From positions 89,996,745-90,060,744 of the forward strand of contig NC_092053.1 of assembly GCF_003086295.3 (NCBI RefSeq): a DNA stretch of 64,000 nucleotides, read 5' to 3'. The notes beneath the pieces were generated by a model that saw nothing but the letters and a program-made list of their open reading frames with translations, was not told the origin of the DNA and did not search any database. This DNA comes from Arachis hypogaea. Taxonomy: Eukaryota > Streptophyta > Magnoliopsida > Fabales > Fabaceae. The translations under genes were made by a program, and so were the position numbers. Below are positions 1 through 10,916 of this stretch, piece by piece (positions within the stretch are counted from its first letter, which is position 1; every line of letters begins with the position of its first letter).

Positions 1-1234
1 TTGCTAAGCCAGAACGACTCTGCTCAGAGTTCTCTATTTGCTGCTGAGAAGATGATGGAAAAGGTTTGCTATTGCTAAACCTATTTCTTCCACCATTATT
101 GTTGTTGAAGCCTTGTTGAGGCTTCTGTTAGTCCTTCCATGAGAGATTTGGATAATTTTTCCATGAAGGATTATAGGTGTTTCCATAGGATTCTCCCATG
201 TAATTCACCTCTTCCATTGCAGGGTTCTCAGGATCATAAGTTTCTTCTTCAAAAGATGCTTCTTTATTACTGCTGGATGCAGCTTGCAATCTAGTCAGAT
301 TCTGAGAAATCATATTGACTTACTGAGTCAATAATTTGTTCTGAGCCAATATGACATTCAGAGTATCAATCTCAAGAACTCCTTTCTTCTGAGTTGTCCC
401 ATTGTTCACAGAATTTCTTTTAGAAGTGTACATGAACTGGTTATTTGCAACTATTTCAATGAGTTCCTGGGCTTCTACAGGCGTTTTCTTCAGATGAATA
501 GATTTGTCTGCAGAATGGTCCAATGACATCTTGGATAACTCAGACAGACCTTCATAGAAGATACCTATGATGCTCCATTCTGAAAGCATGTCAGAAGGAC
601 ACCTTTTGATTAATTGCTTGTATCTTTCCCAAGCTTCATAGAGGGATTCACCTTTCTTCTGCTTGAAGGTTTGAACTTCCACTCTAAGCTTACTCATCTT
701 TTGAGGTGGAAAGAATTCAGCTAAGAAGGCATTGACTAGCTTTTCCCAAGAGTTCAGGCTGTCTTTAGGTTGTGAGTTTAACCATATACTAGCTCTGTCT
801 CTTACAGCAAAAGGGAAAAGCATAATTCTGTAGACCTCGAGATCAAATCCATTGGTCTTAACAGTGTCACAGATTTGCAAAAATTCAGCCAAAAACTGAT
901 GAGGATCTTCTAATAGAAGTCCATGAAACTTGCAATTCTGTTGCATCAGAGAGACTAATTGAGGCTTAAGCTCAAAGTTGTTTGCTCCAATGGCAGGAAT
1001 AGAGATGCTTCTCCCATAGAAGTCGGGAGTAGGTGCTGTAAAGTCACCAAGAACCTTCCTTGCATTGTTGGCATTGTTGTTATTTTCGGCTGCCTTGTCT
1101 TTTTCTTTTTCGAAAATTTTTGTTAGGTCCTCTCCAAAGAGTTGTGCTTTAGCTTCTCTTAGCTTCCTCTTCAAGGTCCTTTCAGGTTCAGGATCAGCTT
1201 CAACAAGAATGCCTTTGTCCTTGTTCCTGCTCAT
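1..1234 (-). pseudogene. gag: El-1 gag (capsid/nucleocapsid polyprotein), two nonsense codons, 3' end outside window
   Basis: Starts at ATG 1234 (MSRNKDKGIL) and stays in one frame to base 1, broken only by TAA codons at 320-322 and 128-130. Both stand where the El-7 copy or the repeated Asn-rich context has a glutamine codon. Residues about 80-260 carry the plant retrotransposon gag domain: LKPQLVSLMQQN, then FLQICDTVKTNG, then SLYEAWERYKQLIKRCP. After about residue 340 comes an Asn/Gly-rich stretch (GFNNNNGGRNRF) where other gag proteins have a CCHC zinc knuckle; no CCHC is visible. Its role would be particle assembly and RNA packaging in the cytoplasm. The closest relative in the window is El-7 gag at 35909. 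Confidence 0.9.
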
Positions 1235-3137
1235 ATGAAAGAGAAGAGAACAAGAAAGTATGAAATTCTCTATGTCACAGTATAGAGATTCCTTGAGGTG
1301 TTAGAAGAATACAGGAATAGAGGGATGAGGTAATTAGATAAGAATTCAAACATATGAAGAAAGAGAGAGAGTCCGAATTGCTAATTGAGGAGGAGTGTTA
1401 GTCCTTAAATAGAAGGAGGTGAGAAGGGGGGGAAAATTTTTCGAAAACAAATTTTTAAATAAAACTAAAAATTTTAAAATAATTAAAAAGAATTTTGAAA
1501 AAGTGGTTGATGGTTTTTCGAAAATTAAAAGTGAGAAAGTGGTTAAGTGATTTTGAAGAAGATTTTGAAATTAGTAATAAAAAAGATATGATTGAAATTT
1601 ATTTTGAAGAAGATGTGATTGAGAAGATATGATTGAGAAGATATGATTGAAAAAAAATTTAAAAAGATTTTAAATTTTTTTTAAAATTAATGACTTGGCT
1701 AACAAGAAATTTAAAAGATATGATTCTAAAATTCAAATATTGAACCTTTCTTAACAAGGAAGTAACAAACTTGAAATTTTTGAATTAAATTATTAGTTGG
1801 TAGCAAGGATTTTTGAAAATAGTGAAAGAAAAATGGAAAAAGGTTTGATTTTGAAAAAGATATGATTGAAAAAGATATGATTTGAAAAAGATTTGATTTT
1901 GAAAAATTATGAAGATTTGAATTAAAAACTAACTTACCTCCCTTGTGTTGTCCTGGCGTTAAATGCCCAGAATGGTATCCATTCTGGCGTTTAACGCCCA
2001 TTTGGCTACCTCCTTGGGCGTTAAATGCCCAGCCAGGTACCCTGGCTGGCGTTTAAACACTAGAATTCCTTCTTCACTGGGCGTTTTGAACGCCCAGCTT
2101 TTTCTCTGTGATTCCTCTGCTGTATGTTCTGAATCTTCAATTCTCTGTATTATTGACTTGAAAAGACATAATTTTAAATTTTTTTTTGAATTTTTAATGA
2201 TGAGAGAGAACAACAACAAAATGAAACTAATCATGAAAAACTAAGATCAAATAAACAATGCATGCAAGAACACGTTGAATGTCTAGATGAACATCAACAA
2301 CATATTTTTTTTAAAATTTTTAAGAAAAGAAAGACATGCAAGACACCAAACTTAGAAATTTTTATATTAGAGACACTAACAAATTGATAATGCACATGAG
2401 AAACAACAAAAGACACAAAACAAGAGAATTTAAAGATCAGACCCAAGAAAATCATCAAGAACAACTTGAAGATCAATGAAGAACATAATGCATATATTTT
2501 TAAAAAATGCAAGAAAATTAAAAATATGCAAGACACCAAACTTAAAATGTGACACTAGACTCAACAAGAAACACAAATTATTTTTTATTTTTACAATTTT
2601 ATTAAATTTTTTTTGTATTTATTATTATTTTTTTTGAAAATTATTTTGGAAAAATAAGTTAAAGAAATTCAAAATTTTTAATAAGAATTCCAGGATTCAT
2701 GCCATGTTAGTCTAAAGCTCCAGTCCAAAAGAATTAGACATGGCTAATGGCCAGCCAAGCTTTAGCATAGAATTGTAAATAAGAATCCTAAAGCTGATGC
2801 AATGTTATTCTAAAGCTTCGGTCCAACTGAGTTAGACATGGCCAGATGGCCAGCCAAGCTTTAACATACAATTACATACAACAATCCAGTGAATATGATA
2901 AGTTAAAGCTCCGGTCCAAAAGATTTAGACATGGCTTAATAGCCAGCCAAGCTTTAACATACCATCATGAAGCTCGAAGATGGAATTCATTCTTAAAAAT
3001 TTTGATGAATTTTTAGAAAACAAATATTTATTATTTTATTTTTTTTTCCGAAAATTAAAATAAGAAAGCTTAAACATAAAATAAAATTATCCAATCTAAG
3101 CAACAAGATGAACCGTCAGTTGTCCAAACTCGAACAA
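1235..3137 (-). other. El-1 untranslated leader between primer-binding site and gag
   Basis: About 1.9 kb without a supported gene. It holds three stem-loop units (2707-2975), a cluster of GGCGTTTAACGCC-type palindromes (about 1946-2095), and long A/T-rich stretches with repeats of a GATATGATT-like word (about 1570-1900). The same order of parts occurs in the El-7 leader on the plus strand. Short open frames here are not conserved between copies. Confidence 0.75.
2707..2975 (-). repeat. Three stem-loop units in the El-1 leader
   Basis: Three related units of about 55 bases at roughly 2710-2770, 2810-2876 and 2904-2962. Each is bounded by TAAAGCT and AGCTTTA, which can pair, and has an inner GGCT..AGCC or GGCC..GGCC pair around the word TTAGACATGG. 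Spacers between units differ. El-13 has three comparable units (63285-63535) and El-7 only one (about 34520-34580). Confidence 0.6.
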
Positions 3138-3155
3138 TCCTCAGCAACGGCGCCA
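3138..3155 (-). other. El-1 primer-binding site (tRNA-Asp type, diverged)
   Basis: On the minus strand TGGCGCCGTTGCTGAGGA lies six bases inside the LTR end. The first 12 bases match the 3' end of plant tRNA-Asp(GUC); the inner part has GCTGAGGA where other copies have GCCGGGGA. It would prime minus-strand DNA synthesis. Confidence 0.85.
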
Positions 3156-3161
3156 AAAACT

Positions 3162-4878
3162 TGGTGCACGAAATTACAATCACACTTTTGCAATTCCGCA
3201 CAACTAACCAGCAAGTGCACTGGGTCGTCCAAGTAATACCTTACGTGAGTAAGGGTCGATCCCACGGAGATTGTCGGCTTGAAGCAAGCTATGGTCATCT
3301 TGTAAATCTCAGTCAGGCGGATTCAAATGGTCATGAGTTTTGATAATTAAAAGACAAAGGAAACATAAAATAAAGATAGAAATACTTATGTAATTCATTG
3401 GTAGGAGTTTCAGATAAGCGTATAAAAATGCTTTGTTCCTTCTGAATCTTTGCTTTCCTATTGCCCTCATCCAATCATGCGTACTCCCTTCCATGGCAAG
3501 CTGTATGTTCGGGGATCGCCGTTGTCAATGGCTACCGTCCAACCTCTCAGTGGAAATGGTCCTCTACGGTTGCTGTACGGCTAATCAACTGTCGGATTTC
3601 TCGTCTCGGATGAAAAATACCAGGCACAGCTACCACATGGCTAATCAGCTGTCGGTTCTCGATCGTGTCGGAATAGGATACATTTACCCTTTTGCGCACT
3701 GTCACTGCGCCCCACAGTCGTGAGTTTGAAGCCCCTTCACAGTCGTCCCTTCTCGGATCCTACTCGGAATACCACAGACAAGGTTTAGACTTTCCGGATC
3801 TCAGGAATGCTGTCTATTGATTCTAGCCTATACGACAAAGATTCTAATCTCAGATTCAGATGCTCTGTTGTCAGGAGAGACGATGTGAATCATTGATTAG
3901 AGATACAAGAGATATGCATTCAAGCTTGTTTTCATGTAGAATGGAAGTGTTTGTTAGGCACGCGTTCATAGGTGAGAATGGTGATGAGTGTCAGTTGATC
4001 ATCACATTCATCATCTTGAAGAGCGAATGGATATCTTAGAATAAGAATAAGCTCGAATTGAATAGAAAACAGTAGTAATTGCATTGATTCATGAGGAACA
4101 GCAGAGCTCCACACCTTAATCTATGATGTGTAGAAACTCCACCGTTGAAAATACATAAGAACAAGGTCTAGGCATGGCCGAATGGCCAGCCTCCCCAAAT
4201 ATGAAATGAAGCTCTCTAAAATAAGATCAAAAGATCAAAAGATGATCCAAAGATTTTAAATACAATAGTAGAAGGTCCTATTTATAATGAACTAGTAGCC
4301 TAGGGTTTACAGAAATAAGCAAATGATGCAGAAATCCATTTTCGGGGCCCACTTGGTGTGTGCTTGGGCTGATCATTGAAGCTTTCACATGCATAGGCTA
4401 TTCTTGGAGTTAAACGCCAGCTTTGGTACTAGTTTTAACTCCAATTCTGGTGCCAGTTTGGGTGTTTTACGCCAGAATTCCTTGGGCTGACTTTGAACGC
4501 CAGTTTGGGCCATCAAATCTCGAACAAAGTATGAACTATTATATATTGCTGGAAAGCCCAGAATGTCTACTTTCCAAAGCAATTGAGAGCGCGCTGATTG
4601 GGCTTCTGCAGCTCCAGAAAATCTACTTCGAGTGCAGGGAGGTCAGAATCCAACAACATCTGTAGTCCTTTTTCAGCCTCTGAATCAGATTTTTGCTCAG
4701 GTTCCTCAATTTCCGCTAGAAAATACCTGAAATGATAGAAAAATACACAAACTCATAGTAAAGTCTAGAAATGTAATTTTTATTTAAAAACTAATAATTA
4801 TATACTAAAAACTAACTAAATCATACTAAAAACTACCTAAAAACAATGCTAAAAAGTGTATAAATTATCCGCTCATCA
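3162..4878 (-). repeat. El-1 5' LTR
   Basis: 1717 bp with TG/CA termini (TGATGAGC ... TGCACCA). U3 has a small cluster of CCAGAATT/GGCGTTTAAC-type palindromes at about 4400-4505. A TATAAATA box lies at 4286-4279. The U5 block GACGACCCAGTGCACTTGC sits near 3210-3230. It is longer than the El-7 LTRs (1633/1631 bp). Confidence 0.88.
4279..4286 (-). promoter_or_regulatory. TATA box of El-1 LTR
   Basis: TATAAATA followed by GGACC on the minus strand. The same core is at 33296 and 48506 in the El-7 LTRs, at the same place between the palindrome cluster and the R region. Confidence 0.7.
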
Positions 4879-5390
4879 GTTGTCATGGGTTAGGTGGGAA
4901 GTTTAAGTTAATCAAAGATTCAAATTTCAAGCTCACTTGACTATATGCACCCTACCTTGACCCTAGCCCCATTACAACCTATGGAAAAGTCCTCATGATA
5001 TCTGTATGCATGCATAAAGTAATTGTTGATTGTTAGATGAAAAACAAATTTTGGGAAGCATGATTAGGGGAGAATTGAGTGAATCAACCCTATACAATTT
5101 GAGTGCCTAGAGCGGATACGCATCCGGTGAGGGTTCGACCGCTCAATTACATGTTTCCACCCTTGATTATCTTTTCTTGCAAGTTTGTAAAATCTTTCAA
5201 TGATTCAATTCAATTGTGGGTTGATTTGATTGCTACTGCCTTAGCCCTTGTGCTTGCATATGTATTCTTGGAAATTGACTTGTTTTGACCAAGTGGAAGC
5301 ATTCATGTAGATAGATTGCATATAGATAGGTTGCATTAGTTAGTTTTCATTGAATAAATGTTAATTCCCCTTTGCTTCTTTCTTGATTTT
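4879..5390 (+). other. El-2 3' UTR remnant
   Basis: Non-coding, truncated on the left by El-1. It aligns by eye with about 13500-14057 of El-3 and 22580-23066 of El-4, which fixes its position just before the 3' LTR. No supported gene. Confidence 0.7.
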
Positions 5391-5428
5391 AGCATGAGGA
5401 CATGCTTAGTTTAAGTGTGGGGGAGATT
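5391..5428 (+). other. El-2 hairpin plus polypurine tract
   Basis: AGCATG-AGGA-CATGCT (5391-5406) forms a perfect 6-bp stem with an AGGA loop. AAGTGTGGGGGAGA follows and ends beside the LTR start at 5429. The purine tract is where plus-strand DNA synthesis is normally primed. The same pair of parts occurs at 14058, 23067, 31581 and, on the minus strand, 39350. Confidence 0.75.
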
Positions 5429-5795
5429 TGATAAGTCCCAATTTTGTGGTTTATCTTGTGCTTATTTTAGGGGATTTTATCACCTTTTTCCACATTTATT
5501 CAATGAAATAGCATGGTTTTGTAATCCTCCCTTAAATTATGCTTAAATGTGAAAACATGCTTTTTAGGCCCTTAAAATGGTGATTTTAGTTTACTTTAAT
5601 TCCATTCGATGCCTTGATGTGTTTGTTGAGTGGTTTCAGGTTCATAAGGCAAGTATCGGATGGAAGAAATGAGGAGAAAAGCATACAAAGGGGAGAATGC
5701 ATAAAGAAACAAAGATTGGGAATACCTCAATGGGTGCGCAAGTGTACAAGGCGCGCGCGCGCAGAAGTGGCATCGCATGGCGACGCATATGCGTA
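5429..5795 (+). repeat. El-2 LTR, left segment
   Basis: Begins TGATAAGTCCC directly after the polypurine tract. It ends within a CG-rich palindrome cluster (GACGCATATGCGTA) where El-3 inserted. It continues at 15564 after the El-3 target duplication. Confidence 0.82.
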
Positions 5796-6279
5796 TGATA
5801 AACCCATATTTTATGATATATTTTGTGCTCAATTTAAGTGATTTATTCAATCCTTCACCCACTTATTCATGTAAATTGCATGGTTTTACTTTCCCTTCCT
5901 TATTATGTGATATATGTGAAAAACATGTTTCCTATGCTTTAAAAATATTTATTTTTAATTACCCTTTATTACCATTCGATGTCGTGAATTGTGTGTTAAG
6001 TATTTTCAGATCTCCTAAGACAGGAATGGCTTAGAGGACAGAAAGGAAACATACAAAAATAGAAGGAAAGCACAAAAATGGAGTTTTGAAGAAAGAGGCA
6101 GCGACGCGAACGCATGGACGACGCAGCCGCGTGCCTAGCGCGAAAAGGCATCGACGCGAACGCGTGACCTACGCGAACGCATGACAGACGCCACGCACCA
6201 GCATCTGCAGAAAACGCCCCCAGTGATTTCTGAAACCCTTTTGGCCCAGATCCAAGTCCAGAAAACACAGATTAGAGGT

Positions 6280-6286
6280 TATAAAG
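6280..6286 (+). promoter_or_regulatory. TATA box of El-3 5' LTR
   Basis: GGTTATAAAGTGGGG. The same sequence context occurs at 14679 (El-3 3' LTR), 17258 and 23672 (El-4 LTRs). It lies just downstream of the CpG palindromes and about 75 bases upstream of the GA/CT hairpin. Confidence 0.7.
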
Positions 6287-6355
6287 TGGGGGAATTACAT
6301 CCATTCTAAAAGATGTTTTCCATTATTCACTTTTTATAATTTAGATGTAGTTTTT

Positions 6356-6384
6356 AGAGAGAGAGAGGTTCTCTCCTCTCTCTT
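6356..6384 (+). other. GA/CT hairpin in the presumed R region of the El-3 LTR
   Basis: AGAGAGAGAGAGG faces CCTCTCTCTT across a short loop. Equivalent hairpins are at about 14754-14780 (El-3 3' LTR), 17333-17358 (El-4) and 15799-15830 (El-2). Given the TATA position it should lie near the 5' end of the transcript. Confidence 0.55.
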
Positions 6385-7171
6385 AGGTTTTAGGATTAGG
6401 ATTCCTCTTAAAGGATTTAGGATTTCAACTTCCTCTCAGGTTTTCAATATTTCTTTTACTTTATATTTCTCTTTTACTTTCAGATACTTTAATGCTTTTA
6501 TTTGTTAATTACTTATGTTGCCAAATTGGCTTATGAACCATTCATGTTAGGATTTTCTTTATTTAATATAAATTGAGGTATTTCAGATTTATGATTCTTA
6601 TTTAGCTTTTTATTTTCTTGGCTTTAATTGATTAATTGGAGACTTTTGAGTTATCAAACTCATCGTGATTGATAATTGTTATTTTTGCTAATTGAATTGA
6701 ATTCTGATAGCTCTAGTCCTTTCTTAGGAGTAGGCTAGGACTTGAGGATCAAACTAATTAGTCCACTTGACTTTCCTTTGCTTTAGTAAAGGTTAACTAA
6801 GTGGGATTAAAACTCAATTCTCATCACCATCGATAAGGATAACTAGGATAGGACTTCCAAATTTTCATACCTTGCCAAGAGTTTTATCAGTTATTAACTT
6901 ATTAATCCCTGCAATTTATTTCCCTTGTTCAAACCTTTTAAAACCCAAAAACACTATTTTCCATAACTAATAATAAGAACACCTCCCTGCAGCTCCTTGA
7001 GAAGACGACCCGATGTTTGAATACTTCGGTTTATAAATTTTATTGGATTTGTTACTTGTGACAACCAAAAACATTTGTACGAAAGGATTTTCTGTTGGTT
7101 TAGAAGCTGTACTTACAACGCGATTATATTTTTGTGAATTTCTTTACCGATAGAAAATCCGATCGTCAAAA

Positions 7172-7189
7172 TGGCACCGTTGCCGGGGA
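7172..7189 (+). other. El-3 primer-binding site
   Basis: TGGCACCGTTGCCGGGGA, three bases after the LTR end. It matches the plant tRNA-Asp(GUC) 3' end with one difference (TGGCACC for TGGCGCC). Confidence 0.85.
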
Positions 7190-7283
7190 ATTACAAACGT
7201 GTGCCTTATTATTGGTTATTGTAAATATTTTCTTTTGCTTGTTTAATTGTTTCTGTTTTCATTTTTTATTTTTATTAGCTACC

Positions 7284-8898
7284 ATGAGTTCTCACCCCTC
7301 TCGCTTTGAGTTTGGTTCTAATATTGTTGAAGGGAATGAAAGCTATAGCAGGAACATGCATCAAGGTCAAAATAGCCATAGATGGATGGAGCCACGAGGA
7401 CTTGATCAACCCTTTAGGCGACAACACCCTCCACAGTATCACAGACGATGACCATTCTACAATGCATGCCAAGGCAATAGATACGGTGGATCCCTTTGTA
7501 GTTACCAACAAGTCCCACCCTGTGCTATTTAACCACCCTCTCAACATAGCTTTGAACCACCACACTCACAAGCTCCCTACAACCAAACACCTCCCTACAA
7601 CCCTAATCCATATCCACCCCGACTCCAGTCCAATTACTCCTAAGAACCACCACATTCTTATTATGAACCCTCTCTCCCAACCAATGAACCCTCATATCCA
7701 CCCCAATCTCCAATGGATGACACCCTTCGTGTTCTTCTTCAAGGGCAAGCAAAGATGCAAAAGGGACGTACTGGAACTCACTACTGCCTTAACCGAGGTA
7801 GTAAATATAATAGCTTTCCAACATCTGAGCACTCAAAGTACTCCCAAGGCTACATGTGGAGAATCAAAAGAAGAGCGTAGCATGAAGGAGACATTAGAAA
7901 CTTCGGTGGACAATGAGGAGCATGGCTTTGTATTGGAACAAGTGGAGGAAGCCATAATAGTTGTAGAGGAAGAAGTGGTAGAAGATTTAGGAGATGCTGA
8001 ACCTCCATGAGAATCGAAAACTGTAAAGGATTCCGCCGAGAAGTTCGAATTTGATGCCAAGGAGGATAGTGTACAACCTCCAAGGCATATACCTTGTGAA
8101 AAATTGGACGGAACAGACCAAGAAGTTGATTCCATAGGCAGTGATGATCATGAATCAAGCTCCCCTAGTCACGAACTTGCATCCGCAACTGAACTCCTTG
8201 AACCTGAAGAACCTCATCCAAGTGAATACGAAGATGATGTCGAGGTAGATTTCTCTCAACCTCCAACTTATGATTTGAGTGACGAGGAAGACATAGAAGA
8301 CTTTGATCAAGACGAAGTTGCAGTTGAAAAATATTGCAAAGAAGTGGAGGAATTCACAGAAGAATACAAGGGAGTAGAGCTTACAGAACCACTGGAAACA
8401 CCTATCCCAAGGCCATTACCACCTAATACAAGCTTCAAGTGGGTACAATCCTTAACCTTTATCTTTACTTTTCCACTCGAATATGGTTTGCTTGAAACAG
8501 ATGGCCAGCTTAGAGCTCTCTGCGGCTTTAAGAGTAAGAGGGAAATGGCTCGTACTCAGAGCTGGTGTGCAAGATTCAATAAGGTTCCACGCTTCAATTC
8601 GAAGTGCACGGATTGGTATCAAGTTCAATTGAATGGGTCTCGGAAGGCGTTTGGTCATCTTGGTGAGAATAGAATTTCTAAACCGCCCGGATGGAAGAAT
8701 ATAGATCAAGACAAGGGCGGATTTAAAAGCAAAGTTTGGGATCCTGAAATCTGTTCTGACATTCAACACCCCAGGAGCCTAAGAATCTGTTTGAAGCTGC
8801 TCAAAGGCTTTACGTGCCTTGTTTGAGACCCCGGAGGTTGTTGGAATTCCAAACATTGGTGGAGATTTCTAGATGAATTTAAGCATAAGCCACCATAA
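7284..8898 (+). pseudogene. El-3 ORF1: unrecognised protein in place of gag-pol
   Basis: Begins MSSHPSRFEFGSN shortly after the primer-binding site and ends FKHKPP. It is homologous along its length to El-4 ORF1 (18629-20139). Order of regions: a Ser/Arg start, a Pro/Tyr/Gln-rich region, a strongly acidic Glu-rich middle (about 7860-8370), and a C-terminal part with LLETDGQLR, SKREM, QLNGSRKAFG, PPGW, SKVWDP and WDPGG..SKHWW-like words. It is broken by TGA at 7449, 8008 and 8824 and by a frame change near 7800-7860. I do not recognise a domain; it lacks the gag motifs seen in El-1, El-7 and El-12 and has no aspartic protease or polymerase motif. Its conservation in two elements suggests it once had a function. 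Confidence 0.6.
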
Positions 8899-8947
8899 CA
8901 GGAAGCTCATCAAATGTCCAACTTAAGGACTTTAACTAAAAGTGCTA

Positions 8948-8965
8948 GGTGGGAGACAACCCACC
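8948..8965 (+). other. Post-ORF1 hairpin GGTGGG-AGACAA-CCCACC
   Basis: Perfect 6-bp stem with a 6-base loop, 50 bases after the ORF1 stop. It is found at the same place in El-4 (20189-20206, one G-U pair), after integrase in El-8 (43506-43489, minus), and with a changed but still paired stem in El-7 (44848-44863). Confidence 0.7.
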
Positions 8966-9105
8966 ATGGTATGATCATTCCTGTTTCAATTTTATTTCGT
9001 TTTGTTTTTTTAAATTATATTATTTTCATTGAACCTGGATATTATTCGTAGCATTTACATTAGCATTGCATACTGCATAATTGCATAATTGAAAAAAAAT
9101 ATGGT

Positions 9106-9510
9106 TCACCCCACGCAAGCACGTAGGCCACGCATGGGCGTGAGAAGGAAATCGGCATAAAGATCCAACGCCCAGAAAGCTGGGCAGGAATCGTGCGGCT
9201 GGTGTGCGTTTAGCACAAAACGGCCCACGCGTTCGCGTCCCTGACGCGAACGCGTCATTTGCAAAACACTCATCCCACGCGAAAGCGTGAGCGACGCATC
9301 CGCGTCGCGTGGATATTATGGCCCCCTAAATGGAAACTGAGAGTTGCGCTGAAACGATGCTGGAAGTGTGCGTCTAGCATAATTTACAGCGACGCGGTCG
9401 CGTGCCTCACGCGTCCGCGTCACCCATCTTTTACCCAACCCACGCGATCGCGTACTCCACACGTTCGCGTGGATTCAAAAATACTAACCCCCTTACCCAC
9501 GCGAAACCCT
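9106..9510 (+). repeat. CpG palindrome array of El-3, upstream of ORF3
   Basis: About a dozen irregularly spaced copies of ACGCGNNCGCGT-like words (for example GACGCGAACGCGTC, CACGCGATCGCGT) in otherwise AT-rich DNA. Spacers are not conserved, so this is not a simple tandem repeat. The motif type is the one in this element's LTR (6108-6195). It ends in a run of C residues (9527-9538). Confidence 0.75.
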
Positions 9511-10916
9511 ACCCGTCGCGCCCCCATACCCCCCCCCCCTTCTTCTTCTCTTCTCTGCAACCCCCTCCTTCCTCTGTAACCACCACCGTGCCCAACCACC
9601 TAGACCACCGCAACCACCCAGACCCGCCGCCAAACCCCCCCTCCTTCTTCCCTTTCCTCACCTCCCTCCCTTCTAACCCACCCCCCTCCGCCATTAAACC
9701 CTACCCGAAGCCCCCAACCACCAAACCGCCACCACAGTGCCGCCTCCCACCACTACCACCTTCGACCAAATCTCCTCCCTCACTCCTTCCTTAAACCTAA
9801 CCCAACAACCCTAAGCCGCCACCTTTGACCGCCGCCCCACCACCACCCCCATCGCCGTCGCGTCAGCAACACCACCACCACACTCCTACCATCTCTCTGA
9901 TCAATACCTCTGTTCGTACAAACACCAGGTTCCGTTGAACACCGATTTCTCTATCTTCCGTAGTTAGTTGCATATTTTCAGATTCTGTTCAATTTAGGAT
10001 AGTTAGAGATGCATGTTTGTAGTGGATTTTAGGTGGTTAGGTAGCTAGGATGTGGTTAGTGGATTTAGGCCTGATAATTGCGTCGTTCTTATTACTTTTT
10101 TTACCTATTCTGCAATTTTGATCTGGCGGTGATGTTAATACTGTTCATATGCTGTTCTTTAATGTTTCACGCTGCTGTTAGACTATTCTTTACTACCCCT
10201 ATTATTTGTGACTCTTTGCAGCGCTTTTTAATCTCATATGAACTGTTTTTCATGCTGTTTATTACCCGGGAACATCCAATTTTAGCCGGAATGCTGCCCA
10301 ATTTTCTGCGAATTGTTTCAATTTTTTTCATGTATTGGTTTTGGCAATTTTGAATTTTGCATTACTTAGCTATAACCAAACAAATTCATGAATGCACGGG
10401 ATAGAATTCTTATTCCTTTTTGATTCTTTGGCTAGTAAATTGCATTATTGATGATCTCATTCTACTTTTTGCTACTCTCGTATCTATCTAAATTATCATC
10501 AATAACTTGTAATCCTTGCCTGAATATGAGTTGCCTATTCTTCAAGTTTGTGCGAATCTTGTTAACTAAGAAACCATTCTCATGCCACTTACTTTAACTC
10601 CTCCTTTTTCAATCCTAACCAATCTAACTTTCAAACTTCTCTTTCCGGTTTTTAACTAACTACTTTATCTTTCTAACTCAAGGCATGATTATTGTTTTTC
10701 CTAATTAACATGTATTCTACTTATAATATATTTTGGATTGTGATTTTTCATCTCAGTTTTTTACTCAAATACAGTCCAAAATGCACATATATTTAACTCA
10801 TTTCATAATTCTACTGCTCTTTTACCACTCTGTGCTTATATTGCTATTATTCTATTTGCCCACTTGTTTTCTTGCTTTTTTTCTTCAATTATATCCTAGA
10901 ATTACTGCTTTTCAGG
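9511..10916 (+). other. El-3 ORF3 leader with probable intron
   Basis: A pyrimidine-rich, Pro-codon-like stretch (to about 9900) is followed by about 1 kb of T-rich DNA that ends in a splice-acceptor-like CTGCTTTTCAG at 10905-10915, directly before the ORF3 ATG. A possible donor is ACCAG/GTTCCG near 9930, which is weak. The long Pro-rich open frame at 9402-9794 is low-complexity and not conserved in El-4, so it is not called a gene. Confidence 0.5.

Larger units (their letters stand above)
1..4878 (-). mobile_element. El-1: 5' part of a FIDEL-like Athila-type LTR retrotransposon
   Basis: Reading leftwards on the minus strand there is a complete LTR (4878 to 3162), a tRNA-Asp-type primer-binding site, a long leader and a gag frame running off the window edge. 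The LTR starts TGATGAGC and ends GCACCA, as in El-5, El-7 and the solo LTR. The element interrupts the 3' UTR of El-2 at 4878/4879, so the target duplication would be GTTGT (4879-4883); the other end lies outside. Family name is from memory of peanut repeats, so the Athila-type assignment is firmer than the FIDEL label. Confidence 0.88.
5796..7168 (+). repeat. El-3 5' LTR
   Basis: 1373 bp, TGATAAACCC to GATCGTCA. U3 has CG palindromes at about 6108-6195; a TATAAAG box is at 6280; a GA/CT hairpin is at 6356-6384; the U5 block AAGACGACCCGATG is near 7002. It is about 96 bp shorter than the 3' LTR because roughly 100 bp of the palindrome array is missing. Confidence 0.92.

Noticed and set aside
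3116..3298. Recurrent open frame of about 60-75 codons (starting MTIACFKPTIS) seen at several LTR ends, e.g. 62949-63176
   Set aside because: It is an incidental reading of the conserved U5 block and primer-binding site of FIDEL-like LTRs; it appears wherever that DNA is conserved, on either strand, and has no upstream coding context.
9402..9794. Pro/Ser-rich open frame of 130 codons
   Set aside because: Low-complexity C/T-rich leader of ORF3; not conserved in frame in El-4 or El-8.
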